Assembly (NCBI GenBank): GCA_027972325.1
Contig: JAPMOS010000058.1
Coordinates: 139,001 to 203,000 of the forward strand
Length of the DNA stretch: 64,000 nucleotides
Origin: Paratrimastix pyriformis
Taxonomy: Eukaryota; Preaxostyla; Paratrimastigidae
Direction: 5' to 3'
Shown here piece by piece: positions 22,286 through 33,400 of the stretch (within the stretch, counting starts at the first letter, position 1; each line of letters begins with the position of its first letter). Below the pieces are notes generated by a model, which was not told the origin of the DNA, did not search any database, and worked only from the letters and a program-made list of their open reading frames with translations. Both the position numbers and the translations under genes were made by a program.

Positions 22286-24785
22286 TCAGGCCTGCCGCAA
22301 CCGGATGGCCACGCGACACCCCGCGGGGATGCCTGCCAGCTGGGGGAATGCCGGTGCCCCGCCGCCATACGTGGGCGCCGTGGCCCGGACCAGGTTGGGG
22401 AACGGGCCATCATCGGGGATGGTCAGCTTGGTGACCCGCGCCACATCGATGGATTCCAGCCCCGCAGCCCCGCCGCCCTGCAGCCGCACCTCGACGGCCT
22501 TCCCCATGACCGCAAGCGAGCGGACCCAGGGCGGCAGGGCCACCTCCAGCGGGACGGTCTTCTTCCGGACCAGGAGAGCCAAGTCGATGAGCGGATGGCC
22601 GGGGGCGGTATCCAGGATCTGGGTGACGACAGCCGGGATCCAGGGCACCACCAGGCGCAGCTGGGCCAGGGCCTGCAGGCCGGCCAGCGCGGCGGGGAGG
22701 GCCGAGAGGTTGTCGTCGTGGCATTCGAAGGAGAGCCGCCGAAGGGCGGGGGTCGCCAAGCGGACGGTGGGCTGATACGAGCGGGCCTCCAGGCGACAGG
22801 CACGCAGCCGGGGCGCCTCGATGACCAGCGGGGGCATTCGGGTGGCCTCCACCTGGAGCCGGACGAGGGCCGGGCCCTCAATGTGCAGGATGGGGTGGGG
22901 ACGATCGAGGTGGAGGGTGAGCACCCGGAGGATGGCGCTGCACAGGAGCCGAAGGCCCTTTGGTCTGGTGGAGGTGGTGGCCTCGAGGTGGGCCAGGTGG
23001 GGCACGAGGGCACCGGAGCACAGCTCGGCCAGGAGGGGAAGGTGGTCGGGGTCGGTCAGGGCGATGCCTGTGGGGGTGGTGTCGTGGTGGTGGTGATGAT
23101 GCAGGGTGGGCGGAGGAGGGGGACGCAAACCCCACAAATGACACAGGGGGCAGCCCCACCTCGCCACGCAAGGGGCGGGACCTTTCAGGGTGGTCAGGTT
23201 GGGCGCAAGGGCGAAAGCGGCCCGCAAGGTGGCGGGAAAGGCCTCATTTTGGGACTCAGAATGGGCGCATTCATGGATGGTGAGGCTGCGCAGCTGGTCG
23301 AATCGCTCGCCCGCACACCGCCACGGCCAAGCCGGCTGCGGCATCGGAACGCACCCAACGCACAGACACCGACCGACCGACCGATGACCGGAGAAGAGAC
23401 GAGAAGATGGGATGAGGCTGGTCCGCAACAGCATATGATGGCGGTGCCGACGCAGGAGGGGGTGTGGTGTGCGTGGAGGTGTCTCACACAGATGGGCGGG
23501 GGTCAAAGCGACAGGCATCGGGGGCGGCGGCCCACGCACGGACCAGCCGTTCTGTCAGGGACCGCAGGGTGAGCGAGCGGCGGGCGGGGCAGTGCAGCTC
23601 GACCGCCTCGATGCTGCCGCCGATCCACACGTAGTACTCCAGCCGCTCCAGCAGGGGCGCCTCCAGCCGCTTGAGGGAGGCGAAGTCGGCCCCGGGCCCG
23701 CTGAGGACCGCCAGCCGGCGCAGCCGGGGCGCCACCAGCTCGAGCTGGGCTCGGTCGGTCCCGAAGAGGGTGGCGTCTTCCAGGGTCGCCCAGGCCTCCG
23801 GCGGGCAGCGGCCCGACTGGCCCTCGTACTGCACCATGTGCGGCATGGCCACGGGCGGGCCGCCCCAGGACGCGGGAAAGGCCACCCGGCGCAGGTGGGG
23901 CCCCAGCTGGGCGAGGAGGCGGTCGTTCAGGCCGCCCGTGAGCTCGGCCAGCCCCGTCAGCCGGTCGAAATGAGCGGTGGCGCAGGGGTGCGTGACGGCC
24001 CGCAGTTGGTCCGGGTGGGCCAGCCGGGAGAAGTCCAGGGGAATCGGGTATTGTGATGCGCGCGCCGCCTTGAGGAGCCGGAGGTGGGGCAGCCGGGGCA
24101 GGACGGCATTGAGCGAGGCCACGTCGGCGGGGGCATCGCCCAGATCCAACTCGACCAACTCGGGGCACCCCGCAAGCGGATGGCACGAGAAGACCTCGAG
24201 CAGATAGGGCAGCTCCTTCCGATCGGCCGGCTGCTCGGCCCCGAAGTGGATGCGGCGCAGGCGGGGGCAAGCCGGGCAGAGCATCGCAAGCACGGCGTCC
24301 GGGGCGCCCTCGTCGGGCAGGTGGAAGGTCACGCTGAAGTGCTCCAGCGCGGGCAGGTAGCCCAGCATCCGGCGCAGGGCCCCCGAGCTGAGCCCGTCCA
24401 GCGAGCGGATGGTCAGCGACCGGAGGGAGCCGCTCAGCCCCCCGCCGAAGGCGGCATCCACCCAGCCGGCAAAGGAGGCCTCCTCACGCCCACATCCTGT
24501 CAGCGAGCGGCCCGAGGGCAGCGCAAGTGAGCGCAGGGTGTTTTGGCAGGGCCCCAGGAGGGCCACCAGGGTGGCCGGACGGAGGACGGGAGCATACCGT
24601 TGGCAATCGGGTGTCGAGTCATCGTTGAGATCGTCTCGGGGGCACTCAAAATCCAGTGTGCGCAGTGTTCCGCGGATCTTTGTGCGAAGTGCGTGCGAAA
24701 ATGCGATGAACTGGCAGTAGGTTTCCAGGGGCCAGTCGGACATTTCCACAAGCCCCTGGAGCAAATCAATCGGAAGGCATTCGAG
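22286..24785 (-). CDS. F-box-like leucine-rich protein, function unknown
   Basis: The main exon (24785 to about 23485) starts after an AG acceptor with LECLPIDLLQGLVEMSDWPLETYCQFIAFSHALRTKIRG, which resembles an F-box (LP-x-x-LL...L...R), then many leucine-rich segments such as LRSLTIRSLDGLSSGALRRML, LVELDLGD and LRRIHFGAEQ. Further exons carry FDQLRSLTIHECAHSES...NLTTLK (23310-23185, donor GTCCCG) and GIALTDPDHLPLLAELC through ...CRVAIRLRQA (23065-22286). The repeats have variable spacing, as in divergent F-box/LRR proteins that act as SCF substrate receptors. A first exon with the start codon must lie upstream of 24785 and was not identified. The link across about 23500-23310 is uncertain. 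Family by pattern only; substrate unknown. Confidence 0.6.
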
Positions 24786-25194
24786 CTAGCAAATCATCAA
24801 TGCTTAAACATCATCGCAAGGTTCTTTATGCGATGCAGACCATCAGCAAAACACAGCCCCAAACCCACACCGGCGCGGCGCCTCGAACCACCGGTGAGAC
24901 TCTCACACACCACCGAAAGAGGGAGGAGGGAGGGAAGGAGAGAGGTTTTGGAATGGTTGGCAATAAATAATTCGTGAAGAGAAAAATATACCCAAAAGAG
25001 ACACGACGCCAAGAGGGGAGATGGAGGGAGGGAGATCGAGAGGAGGCGAGAAAACAGTCGCTCAACTCCAAGCCGTGCGGCTCTGGTTTGGGCCATCCAG
25101 TCAAAACCAATGAACCAGCCAAACAAACAAACCGTCCCATACAGTCCGGAAGGTTGCCCGAAAAACACATCGGCTCCAGCCGCCTCCACGCTGC
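24786..25194. other. Intergenic, AT-richer
   Basis: This is the 5' flank of the leucine-rich gene and the 3' flank of the vasohibin gene, about 410 bp. It contains GAGGGAGG-type purine runs near 24920-25060. No gene recognised apart from a possible short first exon of the leucine-rich gene. Confidence 0.5.
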
Positions 25195-28100
25195 TCAAAC
25201 GCCGTGGCGGCCTCTCCCCCCGGGGATGGGCGGCATGCCCAGGGATAAGGACGGCTTGGCCGGGGCGGCCAGGGCTGGGCCGACGATGACCACCTTGCCC
25301 ATGGGAAGCGGGCTCTGGGCCCGATCCCGCCTCGAGGCGCCGATCACCACGGGGTGCTGCAGGCTGCTGCTGCTGCTGTGGTGGTGGCCCCCCGGCACGG
25401 CCAGGCTCCGCGAGCGACGGTGCACAGGGGCCGCCCCGGTGGCTGCTGCAGCGGGGGCATCCGCTGGGGTCGGGGTCGGGGCCGGGACTGGGGCCGGGGC
25501 GGGGGCCGGGGTGGGGTCGCGCCCCCTTCGCTCCTTGTCCTTGCCCCTGTCCTTGGGGCGTGATGAGGTCGGGGCCGGCTGGGGCGGGGGCCGGGAGGTC
25601 GAGGGTGGGGGCGCCTCCTTGTCGGCGGCGGTGAGGCTGCGGCTGCGCTGGCGGCTCCTGGCGGTGGACGGTGCGCGGCCGTGGGGGGCCGCCGGGCCGG
25701 CCGGTGGTTTGGGGGGCGACTCGGCGAGGGGCGGGTCCTGGGTGGGCGTCTGCGGGGGCCGGCGCGGCGAGCGGGGCCCCATACGGGCCCACGGGTCGGG
25801 CACCGGGAAGGTCAGCGTCAGGGCCCCCGCTGCCGCTACGGGAGGGGGGGGGGGGTGGGGGGTGGGGGGTGGGGATGAGGTGAGCGGCACAAGCCGAGGC
25901 GGCCCCTTCCCATCCACTCGCACCCGCGGAGGGCGGGTCAGGACGCTGGGTGGGGGGGCTGGGCGGCGGACCGAGGGATGAGCGCTCGGAGGGGATCATG
26001 TCCAGGTCGGGGGGCGCCACGCAGAGGGCCTCCAGGGTGGGCAGGCCCAGCGAGCCCAGGGGCAGCGTGGGCACGTGGACGTGGGCCGGCCCCGCCCCCG
26101 GCAGGCCCGAGCAGGACGGGTCCCGGTCCCGGCTGTGGCTGTGGCTGTGGCTGCGGCCCTGGCGGTGGGCAGCGGCCCTACTGGGCGATCGGGAACCTGC
26201 CGGGGCCGTGCCGGGCGGCGGGGCGGCGGGGGCAGACGAGGAGGAGGCGGATGCGGAGGATGCGGAGGGGGCGGGCGAGGCGCTGGGCGGGGCGGCGTGC
26301 GCGGTGCCCCCGGCATCGCCGCTGGGCGGCTGGGCGGCGGCGGCCTGGGGCGGCCTGGGGTCCGAGGAGGCGGCGGCGGCGGCGGTGGCGGGGGGCGGGG
26401 GGCAGGCGGGCCGCTCGAAGACCACAAGCGGCATCAGCGAGGCCGGCAGGTCCACCAGCCTGCGCCCCCACCAAGACCCCGCCCACCCCCACCCGTCCGT
26501 CCGCCCAGCCAGCCACCCATCCAGCCATCCACAGCCCCGGAACGCACCCGCCCAGGCCAGCCAGCCATCCACCCATCCACAGCCCCGGAACGCACCCGCC
26601 CAGGCCGAGCCGGAGATCGCTTGGTGAGGCGGCGAGGCGGCCAGTGGGCAACCCCGCCCCCGATCAGGCCAGCCCGGGGGGCATGGATGGGGGACGGCCA
26701 GAGCAGCGTGGGGCATGGGGGTGCGGGGGGGGTGCGGACCGCTCGGTGAGGATGAGGACGTGCAGGTCGGGCGGGCAGGGCGTGGGCAGCAGGCTGGGGC
26801 CGGTCGGCGTCTGCGGGGGGGTGCAGCATCAGATCCGTGGGGTGGGTGCGGAGAGGTGACATTAAAGGGGGGGGGGGGGGGGGGCATGGATGGGGGCATG
26901 GATGGTGGATGGATGGATGGATGGGGCATTGGATGGGCAGGGCGGGGCCAGTGTGTGACCTTGCCGCACCAGAAGTCGGCCAGGCGGCGCATCGAGGCGG
27001 CGTAATGGTCCAGCAGCCGGGCCGCGCTCTCCCACGAGCTGCGCACCATCTTCAGCTTGAACCGCTGCCCCGGGGGGGGTGACGTGGGGAGGGACGGGGG
27101 GGGGGGGGGGGTGATTGGTGGAGTGGACAGGATGTGAGCCCGGAGGGCCGAACCGCCGTGCAGCCGTGCCCCGGCCCGTGGCCAATGCCGAACCCAACCC
27201 ACCAGGGCGGCATCAAGGCGGCATCCGGGTGCATCAGGCGGGGGCATCGGGGTTCAGCGCCATGGGGGGTGGGGGGGGGGGGGGGGTGCTTGGGTCGCGT
27301 GGGCGGGGCGACCGTGCGGACCTTCCAGCAGATGGGGTTCAGCGAGTACTCGGTCTCGTCGACGGGCAGGCCGCACTTCATGGCCACCACCTCGTGGCCC
27401 CTGCCACACACACACACCCGATGGCCGACCCCCGCCAGGCCCCAGGCTCCAAGTGAGCCACACCGTCGGCAGGGCATCCTGGCCAGCGGGGACTGCAGCC
27501 ACGGGTGGGCGGGCGATGCTGGGGGACACCGGCATGCAGGGGGTGGGGGGTGGCGGCAGCCGGGGCGGACACTTGTGGTAGCCGTCGAAGAACGACCGCA
27601 CCAGGGCGGCCAGGCTCTGCCCCGGGGGGGGGGGGGGGGGGGGGGATGAAGATGGTCGGCGGAGTGGCGGAGGGGCGAGGAGTGCGCTCGGGGAGGGGGG
27701 GCGAGGAGGGGCGGGGAGGGGCGGGGACGCCTGACGGACGGGGAACCGGAGGGGCTTGTACATCAGCTCCGCACGGCGGCTCAGCCCCAGGGCGCCGTAT
27801 GTCTCACCCACGCGGACCCCCAGCACAATGTGCCTGTTGGAGGCCAGGGAGGGCAGCTAATGAGGGGCCAGCGGGGCGGCGAGGGGCATGCCGGCAGGGA
27901 GGCTATGCCCCACCCCCCACTCCCCTCCCCCGGCCCCCAGCCTGGCGATGGGGCCGGACCGGTGCAGCTCGCCTTCACATCGGGTTGTAAAGTTGATCGT
28001 GAACCGCTCCAGAGCAGGCGAGATCCCGTTGGTGAGGTACCTGTCACGAACCCGGGGGGGATGGATGCTGCCGGGCAGCGCAAAGAGGCACAGACAAGGC

Positions 28101-28463
28101 CAAAAAGACCGCTTCTAGGCACTGGATCGGGAAGGCAACTCGGGCAATATGCCGGGCTGTCTCCAGAATCGCCCTGTACGGCCGATATTTATCGGTGTTG
28201 AAGAAGACCCGCCCCGTGTGATTGTACTGGAAGCTGGAGATGTAATTTTGAATTGCTTTGAGATGGAGCAAGAGCCCATTCTTGGATCCTTCCCGGTACT
28301 GCGGAGGAGCAGTGGGGAGTCGCGGAATGGGGATGGTGGCCTCGTGGTGGATGCGCTCGAGCAGGGCATCGAGTTGGGCGGAGTTCGGACGGTCTTGCTG
28401 GCTTATGAATTGCTGATAAAGATCAGCAAGAAAGCTTGGGATGTTTATCTCATCCAGTCCCAA
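25195..28463 (-). CDS. Vasohibin-type tubulinyl-Tyr carboxypeptidase
   Basis: Vasohibins are transglutaminase-like cysteine proteases that remove the C-terminal tyrosine of alpha-tubulin. The match to the animal proteins is clear: LKAIQNYISSFQYNHTGRVFF, ILETARHIARVAFPIQCLEAVFLALYLTNGISPALERFTINF, HRHIVLGVRVGETYGALGLSRRAELMYKPLRF, then LAALVRSFFDGYHK, EYSLNPICWK and KMVRSSWESAARLLDHYAASMRRL. The proposed catalytic Cys (FPIQC), His (RHIVLG) and Ser (GLSRR) are all present. Core exon edges: ...-28096, 28040-27960, 27833-... ; donors GTCTGT and GTCCGG. After the core comes a long Pro/Ala/Ser/Arg-rich tail (to GMPPIPGGRGRHGV) absent from animal vasohibins. The first exon with the ATG is not identified: an in-frame TGA lies upstream of the FLGLDEINIPSF segment. 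No SVBP gene (the usual small partner) was seen here. Confidence 0.88.
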
Positions 28464-28590
28464 AAAATTCGACGAAAACCGCTCCGGAAAAAAGAATCAC
28501 AAAATATAGTGGGAACAACACTCAGGTCATTGCCAACACGCCGCAAAGTGACGTGTCCCCCTCCGCATCAACTTCTGGCAACTCCGGCAG

Positions 28591-30004
28591 CCAACATCGT
28601 TTTTCGCTCGACCTCGGGGGATGTCTCTATGAATGGTGTCTCCCTGGTTCTGACAGTGCGAGAAGTCAAGGCCAGTCTCCAGCCGCTGCTCTCTCCTCCA
28701 GTTGAACCGTCCCGGATGGTTTTGATTTACTCTGGGAGGCCCCTCGATGATGCCCTCCCATTGCACTCCTATATTGACACGAATAATCTGATCCCGGATC
28801 CTCTTGTGATCCATCTCATCGTTCGGTCTCTCCCGGTTGCCCAAGCGCAGGAGGTCGGGCGGCTTTTTCTCTCGAGGTTTTTTGAATTCTCATGGTCGAT
28901 GTTAGAATCCCATGCCAACCGGTTTTCCCGTCGGCGCCCCGCCTCCGCCGGTGCCCCCCCAGAACCTGGAGGCCCTCCTGCGGGCCTTCCATGCCGGGGT
29001 GAATCCCAACCAGGCGGCTCCGTTCTATCTGGCCGGGACATACCACCCGTTTTACCAGGTGCATGCCGACGCACAGGGGCAACCCCCCGTTCCAGCGGTC
29101 CGTCCCGGCTGCTCGAGGAGGTCGCGTTGCTCACTCGGACCTCCTCTAGATGCAGATGCAGGGCCCCCAATTTTTCCCCTTTGGCCCGGCGGCCTTCTTC
29201 CCTGCCCTGCCGCCAGCCGGCCAAGGGGCACTCTTCCCCATGCCCATGCCCGCCAATTTCCAACCCATCGCACAACACACCCCGGGGGCCGTCCCCTACG
29301 GGCCAGCCGTGCCCGGGTACCCCCCACTCCAGGTTCCTCCACGTCCTCCACCTCCGCGCGACTTGCACTTGCCCCTCCCGCCGATGATGCAACCCGCCGC
29401 CGCCCAGCAGGAGCCGTTGGCGCCGCCCGAACCAGAACCGCGGGCCCCCATCCATCTGGTCATCCCCGTCCAGCTGCTGGTGCGGGCCTTCTTCACCTTC
29501 ATCACGATGGGCATGCTCTTCGCCGAGGGGGACCGCTTCCTGCCCTCATCGCCCTCCCGCCTGCTGATCGCCGGCGCCTTGACGGTTCTCTCGCTGGCGT
29601 CTGTGCAGCCGCGCCCCGGGACCCCCCGCCGATCGTCATCGCTCACACATGATTCCTGTCGGGCTTGGGTGGTGGCTGCGCGCAGTCCCGAGCTGATGGC
29701 CATCTACCGATCCCTCCATCCGGCTCCTCCCGCCCCGCCCCCAAGGGCGGCGGCCCCCGGTGCTGAGGCGCAGGACGAGAACCCCCCGAACCCCCAGGAA
29801 CCAGGGCGGTGGCGTCGGGTTGCCCTGCATCGGGCGCCGCTTCCCCTGCGGACCCTCGGCTGGGCGGTCAGCCTGTTCGCCAGCCTGCTGCCTTTCTGGC
29901 AGCCCGCCCACTTCTTCGAGGAGCCCCCGGCCACCCCGACCCCGGCCCCCGTCGCGGCGGCGGGTGGGGCCGACGCTGCCCCCGAGCATTTGCACCGACT
30001 TTGA
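28591..30004 (+). CDS. HERPUD-like ubiquitin-domain membrane protein
   Basis: The first recognisable exon encodes a ubiquitin-like domain: IVFRSTSGDVSMNGVSLVLTVREVKASLQPLL...SRMVLIYSGRPLDDALPLHSYI...IHLIVRS. It is spliced (donor GTCGGG) to NPMPTGFPVGAPPPPVPPQNLEALLRAFHAGVNPNQAAPFYLAGTYHPFYQ, then (donor GTCCGT) to MQMQGPQFFPFG and a Pro-rich stretch. A hydrophobic region follows (LLVRAFFTFITMGMLFAEGDRFL...LLIAGALTVLSLAS), then APLPLRTLGWAVSLFASLLPFW near the end. This order (N-terminal UBL, Pro-rich middle, paired membrane segments) is that of HERPUD1/2, which helps retrotranslocation in ER-associated degradation. Sequence identity is modest, so the call is by architecture. The start codon is unresolved; the 5' end faces the vasohibin gene in a head-to-head arrangement. 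Confidence 0.6.
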
Positions 30005-30454
30005 GGACCATCCACCATCATCATCCCACCCCCTTGTGTTTGATTTCTTAACGCGTCCGTATTTGTGTGTTTTGCACCGCCACCGCCGCGCGGGTGTGAA
30101 TATCATGCCCCCTCCCGCCCTCCCGCCCCCCCACCTTCCATTTTACGGGACTCGGCCACAAACGCAACCAGACCGGCACCACACGCAAAGGGTGATATTA
30201 CCGCAAAGCCTCCCTCCCCTCCCCCAAAAGATCAAAAGACGAACTCACACCAAACCCCCAAAAAAAGATCAGGTCGCCATCAAGTCGCGGCGGCGGCGGC
30301 GGCCCGCCAGGCCAGACCACCGAAGGGGTAAAGAAGCCCGGAATGCGATGGTGGGTCCGGGACTTCGATCAGACTCGGATCGAAGCGGAGAGGTTCCCTG
30401 AGCAATCTCTCCCGGCCGGGGAACAAAGTGAGCAACGGAGGGCAGGGTCGGCCC
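30005..30454. other. Intergenic between convergent genes
   Basis: About 450 bp of C-rich sequence lies between the HERPUD-like stop and the coiled-coil stop. It includes A-rich stretches near 30220-30270 but no clear AATAAA. No gene seen. Confidence 0.6.
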
Positions 30455-33400
30455 TTAGTGCGGGGGGCTCATGAGGGGCACCGCCACCGAGCCGCGTCGG
30501 GGGGCCTGCCCGGGCCCGGGCGGGGGCGTGGGGCCGCCGGGGGCAGCGGCCCTGAGGCGCTCAATGTCGAGCTGCAGGGTCATGCTCCGGCGCAGGGTCT
30601 CCTGCATCAGCTCGCCCAGCCGCGCCCGGGTGGCGCTCTCGGCGGCCCCCTGCCCACCCGACACGAGAAGAGACCCCCAAGAGAACCCCCCCAGGCCGTC
30701 AGTCGGGATGCGAAATCAGGCAGCGGCAGCAGAACTGGCGTGCCGGGGGGCACCAATGCACCTCCGTGCTGGCGGTGGGCCTGCCCGGGCCGGCGGGCCG
30801 GCGGGACGGGCGGGACGGGCGGGACGGGCGGGACGGGCGTACGGGCGGACCTTCTTCTTGTCCTTCTCAGCGGCCTGGGGCATGGCCCGGCGGACGGCGT
30901 CCTTGACGATCATCAGCACGGTGCCCTCCTCCTCCAGCTGGCGGGCCCGGGCCTCCAGCTCGCCGCACTGGGCGCAGGCCGCCCCGCCCCCCAGGCTGCT
31001 CAGGCTGGCCGACGAGCCCGTCCGGCCGCCCAGGGCGGGCTGGGTGCCCTCGCCGGCGCCCGCGGCGGCTGCGGTGAGGGAGTCGAACTCGCGCTGGAGG
31101 GCCAGGTTGGAGGTCAGCGTCTCCTGGATGACGTCCACCATGCTCACGATCGCGTCCCCTTGGCCCTGCGGGGTGCGTGGGGCGGGGAGGGAGGGCAGTG
31201 GGGGGATGAAGGCAGGGGGTGGAAGAGCGTGAGGGGTGAAGGACACGACGACGGCCGCGATGATGACCCGGGGTCCGGGGCTGCTGACCCGAACGCACCC
31301 GTCCCACACCATCCCCAGCCAAGCATGCACAAATCTTTTTGCAAATCGAGCTATTTTTTCGAAGCCCTCTCTAACTCTTCAATTACCCGGTGCGTATCCT
31401 CGAAGCACCAGCTGTTAAACTGTTGCCTTCGGAGAAAAGCGATGGCCTCGGGCGAGAGAATCTCGCGACGGAAACGTTCCGATTTGAGAAGATCCAAGAA
31501 AAATAGGCATTGTGGATAGCTAGAGAGGCGATTGGTCGGTGGCCCAGGACAGACAGAGTCCAATGACAGACACGAGGAAACGGGCGTATTGGGGCTGCTT
31601 CCAGTATTTAAGGTACTCTAAATAATGTAAGAATGCATTGTCCTCAAAATATCTTCTTTGTGCAAGGACTAAAGGAGCGGAATCAAGACGGAGTGGAGAA
31701 AACCCCGGCAGACAGAAAAGATATTCAGGATTGGCTAAAAGTTGGACAAACTCCAGTTCAGTGTTGAATCTCAAAGCATCGAGTGATTGAACTTCCGGAT
31801 TTGTGCCAGTTGGTGGCGGGGGAGGAACAGTAGTGCTGTTCGCGGCTGGCTCGAACATAGTCAACAAAACCTAATTGGTTGTCGCCACTCTTCATCATTT
31901 GGAATGATTCCGGAGAGCTGGGATGTTCCCGACCAAGACCAAAAACCAGATGCGTTTGCCAAGTTTATGGACAAAGCAATGTGGAATTTTAAAAAGAAAA
32001 TCACTGGGTCGGCTCTTCTTTCGGAGATGAAAGAAAAGGTTCCGGCGCCCCTCCCCGGACGGCACCGTTTGATGTTACGCTTGTAGACTGTCTCCGTACT
32101 AAAAGGTTACGGACATGATCTTGAGGATTTTGCCCGGACGATCAAATCAGATACGCAATCCGTCATCCAGGCACAATTGAAGGTTGGCCCTCCCTTTCTG
32201 CGGGCGGAAACTGAAGCAGTGGTTTCCGTAGGATCCAACTGTGCCCATAGGACCCTCGGGACGCGACAGCACCACCCCGGCACCCGATCGGAGCGGGCTC
32301 TCGCAAAGGCTGCAGAGCCTGCAGGCCGATGTCCATACGTTCGATCAGCCCGAAGGCTGCTTCGCGGACGACTACCAAGAGGTTGGGCTCTGTTCCTCAA
32401 TGAGTCGTCATAGTCGACATCTCCACCCCCCCCCCCCCCCCCCAGTTTGCCGCCGGGTTTGCGCTGGACGGGCGCATGGCCGAGATTACGAGTCTCCTGG
32501 AGGGGTCGGCCCCGCTGCGGAGGCTGCAGACCCAGCTCGGTCCGTGGGCCCGGCATGGAAGATGGTGGATTGACACTGCTCTTATGGGTCCCCCCTCCGC
32601 TCGGCCAGTCCCGAGGGAGGTCACCTTCGAGCAGTTCTGGAAGCGCTACTTCTTCCGGGCCGACCGGCTGGTGCGCGAGGAGCAGCGAAGGGTGGCCCTG
32701 CTGCGGCACGGTCTGGTCGCCTTGTTTGCCCCCAACAAGGGCGTGCTGACCCCGAGCCGCCCCCTCCATCCCGGCAGGCATCCCCGACACGGAGGATCTG
32801 GGCTGGGGCGACGAGGCTGCCCCCTCGGACCCATCGTCGTGGGGCCAGGCGGAGCCCGCCTACACCCCGCTGCGCCCGGCCCCCCAGCCTGCCGCCCCGC
32901 CCGCCGCCCAGCCGCCAACCAGCCTGAGCCTTCCCGCCCCTGAGGAGGAGGAGCAGCCAGGGCCAGGGCCCATGGCCCCCGAGCAGCCGCCCGTCCCCAC
33001 CCCCGTCCCCACCCCCCTCCCGACCCAGGCCCCACAGGCCCCAACGCAACCGGAAGGGGAGCTGCGCCTCCGGGAACGGGGCGGCCCGGAGGGCGCGCCG
33101 CCATCCACCGAGGGCACGGGCTCCAAGAATGGCCTGGAGCGGCTCACGGAGACCCTCGCCGCCCAGCCCGAGGTCCGTGGCTCGGCGCCCCTCCTTCGCT
33201 CAGCTCGCCCTCACCCCGCCCTCTCCTCTCCTCGCCCCCCTCGCCTCGCCTCCACAGGAGGATGCCTGGGATTAAGGCGCCCTAAATGCCGTGCCGCCGG
33301 GATGCGGGCTCAGTCATCGCCGCGTTCTCGGGTTGGCTTTGCTTTGCTTTTCTTTCTTTTTGTGCCCACCCACCCTCCCACACCCCCCGAGGGCTCCTTC

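Noticed and set aside
22595-24530. Plus-strand frames opposite the leucine-rich gene
   Set aside because: They are Gly/Arg/Gln-rich antisense shadows of a GC-rich coding strand that shows leucine-rich repeats on the minus strand.
31351-31867. MED31 with an extra 15-residue insertion after EYLF
   Set aside because: The insertion is a 45-bp intron (GTCTGC...TTTAG) of length divisible by three; removing it restores the family sequence exactly.
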